Assembly: GCF_030544485.1 (NCBI RefSeq)
Contig: NZ_CP130610.1
Location: forward strand, 868,001 to 932,000
From: Halomonas sp. HAL1
Lineage (GTDB): Bacteria > Pseudomonadota > Gammaproteobacteria > Pseudomonadales > Halomonadaceae
Reading direction: 5' to 3'
DNA: 64,000 nt
Part shown: one piece after another, positions 1 to 8,803 of the stretch
How positions within the stretch are numbered: the first letter of the stretch is position 1
Layout: each line of letters starts with the position of its first letter
The notes under the pieces: generated by a model
Seen by the model: the letters and a program-made list of their open reading frames with translations, nothing else
Told to the model about the DNA's origin: nothing
Database searches by the model: none
Made by a program: the position numbers and the translations under genes

Positions 1-1516
1 CCACAGCGCTCAGCCCGATCACCACCGCCACCACCCGGTTGGCGAAACTGTCGAACGAGAAGTCCATGCCGTTGCCGGGCATGGTGAGCAGAATGTTGAA
101 AATGGTAAATGCCAGGCAGTAACCCATGGTCGCCGGGTTGGTGGCGCCCAGCAGGCCTAGGAACAGCGGCGTGCCAAACAGCATGGCCAGCATCGGAAAG
201 CCATTGGCCTGTGAGAGCAACACATGGCCGAACAGAAAGGCGCTGGGGATTGCCGCCAGCATGCCTTTGTAGAACATCATAGTGATCGCCAGGGGATTGT
301 CACGGCTGGCGAAGAAGGCGGAGAAGAGCGTGCCCAGCATCATCGCGATCATGGCGCTTTGCCAAGCAGTGACAATCCAGAAGGTTGCCAGCAACGAAAA
401 TAGCAGCCCCGAGCGTAGGGCGTTGATACTGGCGGCGAGGTGGTCACGGTGCCAGGCCAGTGGCGACGAACGAAGCTTGTGGCTCGCCGGTGAGGCTATC
501 GCCTCGCGGGCGTCGAGCATGATCATGGCGTGACCGATGGATTCACGTAGCCCCAACCGGAGACGACGATCGAGAGGGGCTAAGCTGGCCTCTTCCTCAC
601 TTTCATGAACCCGATGACGTAACGCCTGAAGGGCTTTTCTGGCCTCAACGACTCCTTTGACGTGCTCAGCATCGCGAAAGCCTTTTGCGACCTCGCCCGC
701 GAGTTCGATACTTTGTTGAGCGAGCCGGTCGGCGTGGTCGTGCATCAATTGATGAAGCGCCTGCAGGTTGGCGAAAAAGCGCAATGTGCGTCGTGTCAGA
801 ACATGGGTGGCACGCACTCGTCCGGGACCCACCGGGCCTTCAAAACGGGCGGCCTGGCTATCTGTTTCAAGCAGCGTTAACGGCCCGAGACTGCTGCGCA
901 GGGCCTTCTGCATGGCTGGAATATCGTCACTGGCTTCTAAGCGCAGGGCAGCATGCTCGAAGGCTTCATTGATGACGCTGTCAGCCTGGGTGGCAAGGTG
1001 GGTGCCTACATGGGAAGGCCAAAGCAGTGAGCTGACCAGCATGGCGCACACTGCGCCAAGCCCCAGTTCTGAAAGGCGTGCCACGGCGATGTCGAAGATG
1101 CCAGCCGGGGTGCTGCCACTGGAGATCACCACGATCAGCATCGCGGTCACGGCGGCCATCAGGCAACCATAGGTGTAGTTGTTACGCCACAGCGAACCGA
1201 CATAAGTGCACAGCATGATCCAGCCGGTCAGCACGATAAGCGCAGGTATTCTGGCCTGGGCAAAGAGTGCCATGATCGTGATACCCGCCACTGCGCCGAT
1301 AAAAGTACCGACAAGCTGGCAGATGCCTTTTTCGACCACCATGCCACTCATGGGTCGGATCTGGAGAAATGCTGCCGAGATCAGTGCCCAGTAAGGGCGC
1401 TCCAGGTCGAACAGCAGCGCGATGTAAAGCGCGAGCATCATGGCCAGGGTCGTCTTGATGGCGAATTTGACCGCCGTGGCGTTGGGTGTCAGGTAAGTAC
1501 TAAGAAACGGTGACAT
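1..1516 (-). CDS. FUSC family efflux pump (AaeB-like), 3' end outside window
   Basis: Inner-membrane pump of the FUSC/aromatic acid exporter family, which moves aromatic acids or other small organic anions out of the cell. The reading frame stays open from an ATG at 1516 to the left edge (about 505 codons). The N-terminus is a block of hydrophobic helices containing the segment LERPYWALISAAFLQIRP, typical of FUSC proteins. A long soluble stretch follows, then a second set of membrane helices reaching the window edge, the usual two-halves layout. The start lies 3 bases after the stop of the HlyD gene, so the two are translationally linked. With DUF1656 and HlyD upstream it forms an AaeX-AaeA-AaeB-like operon. 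The substrate cannot be read from sequence. The C-terminus is not in the window. Confidence 0.88.
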   Translation of the reverse strand, partial: MSPFLSTYLTPNATAVKFAIKTTLAMMLALYIALLFDLERPYWALISAAFLQIRPMSGMVVEKGICQLVGTFIGAVAGITIMALFAQARIPALIVLTGWIMLCTYVGSLWRNNYTYGCLMAAVTAMLIVVISSGSTPAGIFDIAVARLSELGLGAVCAMLVSSLLWPSHVGTHLATQADSVINEAFEHAALRLEASDDIPAMQKALRSSLGPLTLLETDSQAARFEGPVGPGRVRATHVLTRRTLRFFANLQALHQLMHDHADRLAQQSIELAGEVAKGFRDAEHVKGVVEARKALQALRHRVHESEEEASLAPLDRRLRLGLRESIGHAMIMLDAREAIASPASHKLRSSPLAWHRDHLAASINALRSGLLFSLLATFWIVTAWQSAMIAMMLGTLFSAFFASRDNPLAITMMFYKGMLAAIPSAFLFGHVLLSQANGFPMLAMLFGTPLFLGLLGATNPATMGYCLAFTIFNILLTMPGNGMDFSFDSFANRVVAVVIGLSAV

Positions 1517-1519
1517 GGG

Positions 1520-2416
1520 TCACTCGGGCTGTTGGGTCGAGAGTTCGTCGGTAGACTCGGCTGGCTCGACGCGTACCGTGGCCGTCATGCCAACGCTCAG
1601 CAGCGTGTCATTGGGCACCTCGTCTAGTGCGATGCGCACCGGTATACGCTGCGCCAGTCGCACCCAGCTAAAGGTGGGCTCCACCTGCGGTAGCAATTGC
1701 TGGTTGAGGGTCGTGTTGCTATCGGCAATGCCGCGGCCAATACCGACGACGCGTCCTTCCAGGTGTGTATCGCCATTCATCAGCACGACCTCGACCGGCG
1801 CGCCAACCTGGATAGAGGGCATTTTAGTCTCTTCAAAGTAGCCCACGACATAGAAAGAGTTTTCGGCAATCAGCGCCATGACCGGGGAGCCGCGATTGAC
1901 GTAAGTCCCCGTGCTGAGTTGCACATTGAGTATGTGGCCACTGACGGGAGCACTTATCTGGGTGCGCGCCAAATCAAGCTGGGCGCTGGCCAGTTTCGCT
2001 TGGGCCTGTTGCAAATCGGCTTCGGCAATCCGCGAGTTGATCTGGGCGATCTGCTGGTTCTCTGCGCTAATCGCTCGATTGTTGCTCAACTGGTTGCGAC
2101 GGCTCTCTTCGGCACGGCTTAGTTCCAGCGTTGCCTGGCGATGATCGACCGTGGCCTGGGCGCTATTCGCCGCTGCCTGGTAACGCGTGTCATCGATCTC
2201 AAACAGCGTATCGCCCTGGGTTACATGGTCGGTGTCAGCGACATTTAGGCTGCGCACCCAGCCGGAGACATCCGGTGCAATAGTGACGACCTCGGCGTGA
2301 ACGCGAGCGTCGCGGGTCCATGGGGTATAGAGATAGTACCGCCATAGCCAGGCACCGGCGGCGATGGCAATGGCAACGATGATCAAGGTGAGCAAAATAC
2401 GAAGCGAAGGGCGCAT
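1520..2416 (-). CDS. HlyD-family periplasmic adaptor (AaeA-like)
   Basis: Membrane-fusion protein that links the inner-membrane FUSC pump to an outer-membrane channel. It has one N-terminal membrane anchor (about residues 5-26) and the conserved segment YTPWTRDARVHAEVVTIAPD that opens the biotinyl-lipoyl half domain. A Gln/Ala-rich helical hairpin covers about residues 85-150, followed by beta-barrel strands (about 190-280). At 298 aa it has the usual AaeA length. I chose the ATG at 2416 over an in-frame TTG at 2431 because a GAGAGA stretch lies 8 bases upstream of the ATG. It is the middle gene of the efflux operon. Confidence 0.88.
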   Translation of the reverse strand: MRPSLRILLTLIIVAIAIAAGAWLWRYYLYTPWTRDARVHAEVVTIAPDVSGWVRSLNVADTDHVTQGDTLFEIDDTRYQAAANSAQATVDHRQATLELSRAEESRRNQLSNNRAISAENQQIAQINSRIAEADLQQAQAKLASAQLDLARTQISAPVSGHILNVQLSTGTYVNRGSPVMALIAENSFYVVGYFEETKMPSIQVGAPVEVVLMNGDTHLEGRVVGIGRGIADSNTTLNQQLLPQVEPTFSWVRLAQRIPVRIALDEVPNDTLLSVGMTATVRVEPAESTDELSTQQPE

Positions 2417-2451
2417 CAACGGTTCTCTCAAGGGCTGTCACAAGGACTGTA

Positions 2452-2670
2452 TTAAAGGCGTTCAAGCAAGACGGTAAACAGGAAGGTGGTCGCCGCCATT
2501 AAGATGACAAAAAGCGAGATATCGAACCAGGCTTCATACCAGAGTGCGTACTCGCCAACCATCCAGTGCAGCAGTGAGCGAATGACCAGTGTGCCGATAA
2601 AAGCAATCAGCGCGTAGATCAGCAGTGGACTGAGATAGATGCCGCCAACGGCAATTTCTTGAAGACCCAT
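2452..2670 (-). CDS. DUF1656 small membrane protein (AaeX-like)
   Basis: A 72-aa protein with two membrane helices, first gene of the FUSC efflux operon. DUF1656 proteins are almost always encoded just before an HlyD adaptor and a FUSC pump, as aaeX is in E. coli. Their exact role is unknown. The frame extends 20 codons further upstream, but the ATG at 2670 is preceded by AAGGAT at good spacing and starts with MGLQEIAVGGIYLSP, the family's normal N-terminus. Spacing to the HlyD gene is 35 bases. Confidence 0.85.
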   Translation of the reverse strand: MGLQEIAVGGIYLSPLLIYALIAFIGTLVIRSLLHWMVGEYALWYEAWFDISLFVILMAATTFLFTVLLERL

Positions 2671-2853
2671 AACATCCTTACGTGGCCTGGAAGTAACGAA
2701 AATGGGAAGGTGGGTTGGTATATCTGACAACGAGTCAGATGCTTAATTGCCACCTGCAAATAAGCCAGCCATCAGTATAGAGAGTGAAAGTACCTCTTGT
2801 CCCATAATCGCTAAGCGGCGTAAAGAGTACCCCTTGACGTGCTACGAATAGAG

Positions 2854-4020
2854 CTAGCGCTTAGTGTGCATGACGATGATTAGCTGTGTTGCCGCACCTA
2901 CAGCGGCGATAACCCCCGCGCCAATGGCTAATGTCGAAACGGGAAGGTGGAAAGTCAGCAAAACGCCCCCGAACGACGCGCCTATCGCACTGCCTAAATA
3001 GAGCGATGATTCATTGAGTGCGACCGCCAAGTTACCGTCGCCGTGGGCTTGGCGTGCACGAACGAGTTCATTGTTTTGTGGCACTTGCAGCGCCCAGCCC
3101 ACAGCACCCCAAAGCGCAATAGGCAGTAACGTCAGCAGTGGGTGAACCGACGCCGTGAAAGGCAGAGCAATGAGCGCCAAAAAGAGCAGCGACATAATCG
3201 CCAGGGTAATCACAGGGCCGATAAACCTGTCCACCAGAGGCCCAATCAGAAAACTGCCCACGACGCCGCCAATCCCCCACACCCATAAATAGCTGGTAAT
3301 CGACTGAACAGCGCCTGACTCGGTGGCCGCCATAAACGGGGCGATAAAGGTATACATGCCCAAACTGGCAATGGCGCCCAATAAGGAAACCGCCAGTATG
3401 GCCATGGCATGAGGGCTTCGTAAAATAGCGAGTTTGCGAACAAGTGAAAGCGTTGGTGCGGATGGAAGCGCAGGTAGTTTTACCTGTAGCCCCGCGTAGG
3501 CGATTAACCCAAGTGCTGAAATAAGCCACATCGCTGACTCCCAGCCGAAACGCTCTGCCAGCAACAGACTAATAGGCACCCCCAGTACCGTGCCGCTCGC
3601 CATACCACCCATAATGATGGCAATCGCTTTACCGCGGTGGGCCTCAGCCGTTATGGCGGCTGAGGCAGCAATTCCCATGGCAAGGTAAACCCCTGCGCCA
3701 AAGCCAGCGACCGCCCGCCATATCGTGAGTGATACAAAACTGGTGGCGAGGGCGCTGGCGATATTAGCCACAATAAAAACGGCTAACGCCAGTAGTAATC
3801 CCAGGCGTTGGTGCTTGCCAGGTAGTAGCGCAACGACGACAGGCGAGCCTAAGCCATAGGCTAAGGTGAATGCCGTGACTAACTGAGCAGCCGTGGCCGC
3901 AGAGACATTAAAGGCGTCTTCGATCAGGGGAATTAGCCCCGCAGTGACATAAGAGGCCATCCCAAGTGCAAACGCACCCAGTGCCACGAGATATACCGAT
4001 AAACGAGATTGGTCAGCCAT
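2854..4020 (-). CDS. MFS transporter, DHA1/AraJ-type
   Basis: A 388-aa major-facilitator protein with about 12 predicted membrane helices. It resembles the YdhP/AraJ group of drug or sugar efflux carriers. The motif-A region between helices 2 and 3 is poorly conserved (GSPVVVALLPGKHQR) and the motif-C-like helix 5 contains GGMASGTVLGVPISLLL. GGAG lies 6 bases upstream of the ATG. The gene is divergent from the XRE/MmyB regulator at 4164, with 143 bases between the starts, so that regulator probably controls it. The substrate is unknown. Confidence 0.85.
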   Translation of the reverse strand: MADQSRLSVYLVALGAFALGMASYVTAGLIPLIEDAFNVSAATAAQLVTAFTLAYGLGSPVVVALLPGKHQRLGLLLALAVFIVANIASALATSFVSLTIWRAVAGFGAGVYLAMGIAASAAITAEAHRGKAIAIIMGGMASGTVLGVPISLLLAERFGWESAMWLISALGLIAYAGLQVKLPALPSAPTLSLVRKLAILRSPHAMAILAVSLLGAIASLGMYTFIAPFMAATESGAVQSITSYLWVWGIGGVVGSFLIGPLVDRFIGPVITLAIMSLLFLALIALPFTASVHPLLTLLPIALWGAVGWALQVPQNNELVRARQAHGDGNLAVALNESSLYLGSAIGASFGGVLLTFHLPVSTLAIGAGVIAAVGAATQLIIVMHTKR

Positions 4021-4163
4021 AACGCACTCCAGGCATAAGCATTAGAAAAGAATCCGCCAGCGCTGTTTTGCCAGCGAAGGGCTATTCTGGAGAGGCTTTA
4101 AAGGGGGTACAATTTAACTGTTTATGCTATTACTAAAACTGATAAGTTATTCAAGGTAATAAA

Positions 4164-5018
4164 ATGACCGCTCCACGGACGCTGACTCGAACGCGGGAAG
4201 ACTTGGCTGAGTTTCTACGCATGCACCGAGAGAAAATCGCACCAGAAGAGGTGGGACTTCCTCGTGGCCGCCGAAGGCGTACGCCGGGGTTAAGGCGTGA
4301 AGAAGTCGCCGCTTTAGCAGGCGTGGGGCTGACTTGGTATACTTGGTTGGAGCAGGGTCGCGAGATCGGCGTATCGGCCACTTTTCTGGACAATCTATCC
4401 AAAGCGCTCAAGCTGGATGCGGCTGAGCGCCGACATCTATTCTTGCTTACCCATCAGCGCTTACCCTCTGAGCTAGGCAAAACCTGGTGCAGCGTGCCGC
4501 CGCTGGTTCAAACATTAATGGACGACCTGCCTACACGACCTGCGTATATCCTGAACTTGCGCTGGGATGTGTTAGCGTGGAACAGTGCGGCCAATAAGTT
4601 GTTCAACTTTTCTTGCCATGCGCCAGAGCGCCGCAACATGCTGTGGTTGTTATTTACCGACCCTGCCATGCGTCAGCGCTTGTCACCCTGGGAAGCGCAG
4701 GTTAGCCAAATGCTATCCAGCTTTCGGCGCGACTTTGCCCGCGCGGCGCAAGACCCCACCATCGATGAGCTTGTCGAAGAGTTAACCAAGGTATCGCCTG
4801 AGTTTAAGCAGTTGTGGAAAATCCAAGAGGTCAACGCTCCTTGCCAGGGAGTACGTCATCTTCACCTTGAGGAGTTGGGCGAGGTAGCGTTCGAGCACAC
4901 GACGTTAACCGTTGATGAAGAGCGCCATCTACGGTTGGTTTATTATGCCGTAAAGGAGGCGGATCCTCAGGTCGCTGCTTTTACCCGCTGGGTGAGTGGC
5001 GACAAAGGCGCGAGATAA
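4164..5018 (+). CDS. XRE-family regulator with MmyB-type ligand-binding domain
   Basis: DNA-binding regulator of 284 aa. The N-terminal helix-turn-helix spans about residues 8-80, with the characteristic RRTPGLRREEVAALAGV and TWYTWLEQGR segments. The C-terminal part (about 95-275) is the MmyB-like ligand-binding domain, with VLAWNSAANKLF and the terminal FTRWVSG pattern. Such proteins often sit next to the transporter or reductase they regulate. The divergent MFS gene is the obvious target. AAGG precedes the ATG. The ligand cannot be predicted. It converges on the LysR gene with a 9-base gap. Confidence 0.85.
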   Translation: MTAPRTLTRTREDLAEFLRMHREKIAPEEVGLPRGRRRRTPGLRREEVAALAGVGLTWYTWLEQGREIGVSATFLDNLSKALKLDAAERRHLFLLTHQRLPSELGKTWCSVPPLVQTLMDDLPTRPAYILNLRWDVLAWNSAANKLFNFSCHAPERRNMLWLLFTDPAMRQRLSPWEAQVSQMLSSFRRDFARAAQDPTIDELVEELTKVSPEFKQLWKIQEVNAPCQGVRHLHLEELGEVAFEHTTLTVDEERHLRLVYYAVKEADPQVAAFTRWVSGDKGAR

Positions 5019-5027
5019 CGGTGGGAT

Positions 5028-5921
5028 TTAAACGAACGTGGTCACAACGTCGTCTATGAAATAGCGTAGCTTCGGCGTCATGTGCTGATCGGCGGCGTAG
5101 AGTAGGTGCATTGGTCTTGATGGCCCATCATAGTCTGGCAAAATGCGCACCAGCCGCCCGGCGGATAACGTCTCCGCCAATGCGGCTTCGTAGCCCAATG
5201 TAATGCCGAATCCTTCTAGTGCTGCGCGAAGCAGTCCTTTCCAGTCGTTGACTTGTAGTCGCCCGTTCACGGAAGCGTCGAAGGTGCAGTTGTCGCGACT
5301 GAAGCACCACTTCCTGCCCAAGGTGCCGAACCAATAGGCGAATCCCAGACATTCATGCTCAACCAGATCCGCAGGCGTCTCCGGCTCTCCATGCTTCGCT
5401 AAGTAGGTAGGCGAGGCGCAGGCGATGAGCTGATAGGGGGCAAGCTGACGCGCCACCAGTGTGGTGCTGTCGCTGATGGGCCCGAGGCGAATGACGGCTT
5501 CGTAACCTTCCTCGATAGGATCGACCAGACGGTCCGACAAAGTGAGGTCGACCTCCACCTCTGGGTACTTACGAAGGTAGCGGGTAACAAGAGGTACCAG
5601 GCTTTGACTGCCAAATGTGACGGGTGCGTTGATTCTGAGGCGGCCCCGTGGAACGGCCCGGACCTGTTCCGTCAGCGCTTCGGCCGCCTCGACTTCCGCA
5701 AGGATAGCCTGACATCGTTCGTGATAGAGATGCCCGATCTCGGTCAGGCTCTGTTTGCGCGTGGTGCGGTGCAATAGCCGCGACCCAACGCGCTGCTCCA
5801 GGGCCATGATGTGTTTGGAAACCATCTGCGACGATAGGCCGAATTCTGCGGCGGCGGCCGTGAAAGAGCCAAGATCGGCAACCCTCACAAAAATAGCCAT
5901 GCTCGTTAACCGATCCAGCAT
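5028..5921 (-). CDS. LysR-family regulator (CrgA/DmlR-like)
   Basis: A 297-aa LysR-type regulator. The winged HTH covers residues 1-60 (FTAAAAEFGLSSQMVSKHI) and the periplasmic-binding-like effector domain about 90-290. The ATG at 5921 is used; a TTG two codons upstream also extends the frame. It is divergent from the F420-type reductase gene at 6022, which is its likely target. The 100-base intergenic region contains two near-identical 19-base A/T-rich half-palindromes, described separately. The effector is unknown. Confidence 0.88.
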   Translation of the reverse strand: MLDRLTSMAIFVRVADLGSFTAAAAEFGLSSQMVSKHIMALEQRVGSRLLHRTTRKQSLTEIGHLYHERCQAILAEVEAAEALTEQVRAVPRGRLRINAPVTFGSQSLVPLVTRYLRKYPEVEVDLTLSDRLVDPIEEGYEAVIRLGPISDSTTLVARQLAPYQLIACASPTYLAKHGEPETPADLVEHECLGFAYWFGTLGRKWCFSRDNCTFDASVNGRLQVNDWKGLLRAALEGFGITLGYEAALAETLSAGRLVRILPDYDGPSRPMHLLYAADQHMTPKLRYFIDDVVTTFV

Positions 5922-5947
5922 TATCAACTCTCAGTGGATTATTAAGT

Positions 5948-5999
5948 CAATAAAGATCTGTTTATCACGTTTGAGTAACGCAATAAAGTACTGCTTATC
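5948..5999. promoter_or_regulatory. Paired 19-base repeat, candidate LysR operator
   Basis: Two copies of CAATAAAGnnCTGnTTATC (5948-5966 and 5981-5999) match at 16 of 19 positions and are spaced 33 bases apart, about three helical turns. Each copy is partly palindromic (ATAAA...TTAT). They lie between the divergent LysR and reductase starts, where an autoregulating LysR protein would bind. Function is inferred from position and symmetry only. Confidence 0.45.
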
Positions 6000-6021
6000 T
6001 TAAAACGGTCGGGAGAAAGAC

Positions 6022-6681
6022 ATGCGGATTGGAGTTATTGGTGCGGGCTTTATCGGACAAGCCTTTGCACGCCAGGCGATTACGGCAGGCCATGACGTCA
6101 TGATCAGTAACTCGCGGGGGCCGCAGACACTCAGCAGCATTCCGCCGAAAATTGGCGCACAGATTGGCACCCTGCATGAAGCCATAGGCTTCGGCGAAAT
6201 TATACTGATCGCCATTCCTTTTCATCAATATGCCACTCTTCCGGTTGAGCCACTGCGTGACAAGATAGTGCTGGACGCCAATAACTACTATCCAGATCGA
6301 GATGGATCGATCCTCGAACTGGATGAGCGCAGGGCGACGACAAGTGGACTGCTGATGCAGCATTTGACAGGTTCCTGTCTCGTGAAGGCATTCAACGCGA
6401 TTCTGGCCTCCGATCTGGAGAAGGGCGGGCAGACGCTGCCTTCGGGAAACCGGCGCGCCCTACCGATAGCGGGGGACGACGATGCGGCTAAGGAAAGCGT
6501 CGCAAGGTTGGTGAGACAGTTCGGCTTCGACGTTGTCGATGCTGGGTCGCTGGCGGAAAGCTGGCGTTTTGAGCGCGCCAAACCAGCTTACTGTATACCT
6601 TTTGATCGGCAGGGGTTGCGTCAGGCGCTTGATGAGGCTCAACGCGACACTGATATGCCGGAAGGATCATGGCGTCGATAA
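6022..6681 (+). CDS. NAD(P)-binding reductase, F420 oxidoreductase-like
   Basis: A 219-aa Rossmann-fold protein of the NADPH-dependent F420 reductase / F420_oxidored-like family. The dinucleotide-binding loop GAGFIG is at residues 7-12. The segment DANNYYPDRDG is typical of the family, as is AFNAI around residue 125. In organisms without coenzyme F420, as expected here, such proteins act on other unknown substrates. GGGAG lies just before the ATG. The LysR gene is divergent, so expression is probably LysR controlled. The substrate is not assignable. Confidence 0.8.
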   Translation: MRIGVIGAGFIGQAFARQAITAGHDVMISNSRGPQTLSSIPPKIGAQIGTLHEAIGFGEIILIAIPFHQYATLPVEPLRDKIVLDANNYYPDRDGSILELDERRATTSGLLMQHLTGSCLVKAFNAILASDLEKGGQTLPSGNRRALPIAGDDDAAKESVARLVRQFGFDVVDAGSLAESWRFERAKPAYCIPFDRQGLRQALDEAQRDTDMPEGSWRR

Positions 6682-7066
6682 AAGGCAAATAAAGAGAAAA
6701 TTGGCTTTATAATGAAATCCAAAGATTGGAGGTGAAAATTTCATGGCTTAGGTTTGTGGTTCAACATAGCTAGGTAATGCTTTGACCAGCATACCTTTTG
6801 GGCGTGTAAGAACACCTTCTCCGCCGCCCGCGCGCTCTATTAGCGGGTGGCTTGGTCTAAGATGCTCATAAGGGAAGCGATTCTGAGGCGTCAGCCTTTA
6901 ATGAGTGGGTGTTGAGCTGATATATACTGAAAGCTGCCAGAAACTCCATCTATAGTTCCGCTTTTATAAAGCTAAAGAAGTGAATGACCATAGCGATTTA
7001 ATGGCAGTATTATGTTTTCTACACCATGCTTAATCTATCGCATACTAAATAAAATCTGAAGGTTTT
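6682..7066. other. Intergenic region with an unassigned reading-frame remnant
   Basis: This stretch has no convincing gene. On the minus strand 6748-6897 is a 49-codon open stretch ending in TAA. It has no start codon near its 5' end and is closed upstream by a stop. Its translation contains RFPYEHLRPSHPLIERAGGG, which reads protein-like, but I cannot assign a family. It could be the tail of a lost gene. The remaining part up to the LysE start is A/T-rich and shows nothing else I can support. Confidence 0.3.
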
Positions 7067-7691
7067 ATGGAATTGGTGGGGTTTATTGCAGTGGTGCTTC
7101 TGGCTTATCTAATTCCAGGGCCAGATTTTTTGTTAGTGAGCCGCTATGCCGTGCAGCATAAACAACTAGGTTTCACCGCTGCTCTGGGTGCCCAGAGTGG
7201 GCTTTGCTTGCATATGTTAATGGCAGCTATGGGGCTTTCAGCTATCGCTGCGCAATCTGCAGAATTATTTTTTAATAATACGCTGGATAGGTGCCGCATA
7301 TCTGTTATGGCTAGGTATTACCGTCCTGCGTAAAAGCGAACAACCTCAAATTGCACAAGACAAGCTTCAATGGGAAGATGCTTGCACAGGCCATCGCCGA
7401 GCCTTCGTTAGTGGTTTTCTGACTAATGTGTTTAACCCCAAGGCCATTGTCTTTTTTCTTAGCGTGTTACCTCAGTTTATGGATCCAACCGCTGATGTCG
7501 TGCGTCAGATTTTGATCCTCGGTGTACTCGATGTGATTATTGGTGTTATTTGGTGGTGGGGCGTTGTCTGGCTAATGCAGCGAGTCGCAGAGACATTGCG
7601 CAAGCCAAATATTCGCCAATGGTGGGATCGAGTGACAGGGGGATTAATGCTCGGTGCAGGAGCTCTTTTGGCACGCAATGGAGTAGGGTAG
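7067..7691 (+). pseudogene. LysE-family exporter, disrupted by a single-base frameshift
   Basis: LysE/RhtB-type amino-acid exporter. The N-terminus (LIPGPDFLLVSRYAVQHK) is the family signature. The first frame ends at 7333. The second frame carries the rest, including the IRWIGAAYLLWLGITVLRK helix and the FVSGFLTNVFNPKAIVFF signature, to a TAG at 7689-7691. The shift occurs in the run of six T at 7268-7273. Removing one T restores a 207-aa protein of normal LysE length. GAAGG precedes the ATG. This is either a real recent inactivation, phase variation at the T run, or a sequencing error. It lies head to head with the end of the LysR gene at 7701, which may once have regulated it. Confidence 0.85.
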
Positions 7692-7700
7692 GCTCGCCCT

Positions 7701-8603
7701 TTATCCTTGCAAATACTTCCCTGGTAACCGTTCGGCCAGATACTCCATAAATAAGCGAGTGCGCTGAGAAAGCGTGGCTTGTCGGTAGTAAACGGCGTTG
7801 ACCGCTTGAGTCTGCAGCTCGGTGTGGTCGGGCAATACGTCGATCAGTGACCCCTTCTGGCGGGGAGCGATGGTCATAAAGTCGGCCAGGCAAACAATGC
7901 CTTCTCCGGCGATGGCCAGCTCTATTAGCGTGCTGCCACTGGAGGCCGACAGGGTAGGTGTGATGTGTAAACGCTTGCCGTCGGCGCCGGTGAGCGGCCA
8001 CTGATTAAGGTGTTCTAATTGACTAAAACCCATCAGGCTGTGTTGCGTTAATTCATCAATATTTTGCGGAGCACCGTGGCGTTCAATATAGGTGGGGCTG
8101 GCGAGAAGTCGCAGCGGACTATGGCCCAGCAGGCGGGCGTGAAGGGATGAGTCTTCCAAATCGCCGATGCGAATGGCTAAATCGACCCGCTGTTCCAGCA
8201 GGTCGACAAACCGGTCGTGGGTATCCAGTTCCAACGTAATATCGGGGTAGCGGGCGCGGAACTCGCCAATCACCGGCACAATCACGAACTGCATAAAACT
8301 AGGAGCGGCGTTGACCCGGAGCCTGCCTTGAGGCTGGTTGTGGCGATCCAGCATGGCTTCTTCGGCTTCTTCCACGGCGGCCAGAATACGGCGGCAGTGG
8401 TTCAGAAATGTTTCGCCCTCTTCCGTCAGTTCCAAACGACGCGTGGTGCGACGCAGTAGTGTGGCACCGAGTTTCTGCTCTAGACGATTGAGTGAGCGGC
8501 TCACCCCGGAAACAGTGATGCCCAGCCGTTCGGCGGCGCCGGTGATTGAGCCGCTATCCACTACTGTCACAAAGGCTTGCTGCTCTTCAAGGGTGCTTTT
8601 CAT
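7701..8603 (-). CDS. LysR-family regulator
   Basis: A 300-aa LysR-type regulator. The HTH is at the N-terminus (ITGAAERLGITVSGVSRSLN), with the effector-binding domain about residues 90-290. It belongs to the large CrgA-like group. The gene is divergent from the mdaB-like quinone reductase at 8804 across 200 bases. That region contains a perfect 7-1-7 palindrome (8671-8685), a plausible binding site. Control of the quinone reductase is inferred from this arrangement, which is common for quinone- or electrophile-sensing LysR proteins. Confidence 0.88.
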   Translation of the reverse strand: MKSTLEEQQAFVTVVDSGSITGAAERLGITVSGVSRSLNRLEQKLGATLLRRTTRRLELTEEGETFLNHCRRILAAVEEAEEAMLDRHNQPQGRLRVNAAPSFMQFVIVPVIGEFRARYPDITLELDTHDRFVDLLEQRVDLAIRIGDLEDSSLHARLLGHSPLRLLASPTYIERHGAPQNIDELTQHSLMGFSQLEHLNQWPLTGADGKRLHITPTLSASSGSTLIELAIAGEGIVCLADFMTIAPRQKGSLIDVLPDHTELQTQAVNAVYYRQATLSQRTRLFMEYLAERLPGKYLQG

Positions 8604-8670
8604 GACGTCCGTCTCATAAAGTGTTTTTCACAGCGTTCTCAAATGCCTTAATGGTCAGTGATGAGCATTG

Positions 8671-8685
8671 TTGATTTTAAATCAA
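8671..8685. promoter_or_regulatory. Perfect palindrome, candidate LysR operator
   Basis: TTGATTT-T-AAATCAA is a perfect 15-base palindrome in the intergenic region between the divergent LysR and mdaB-like genes. It includes the LysR-style T-N11-A spacing. Assignment is by position and symmetry only. Confidence 0.45.
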
Positions 8686-8803
8686 AAGTGTCTTGCCGCA
8701 GCATCGCTTCTTTTTTTCGCCATAACTCCCACAATACGCGCCATTAACATCATGTCTACTTTCGTTAGCGATGATGGTGAACCTCTTTGGGAGAAATTGC
8801 TAA

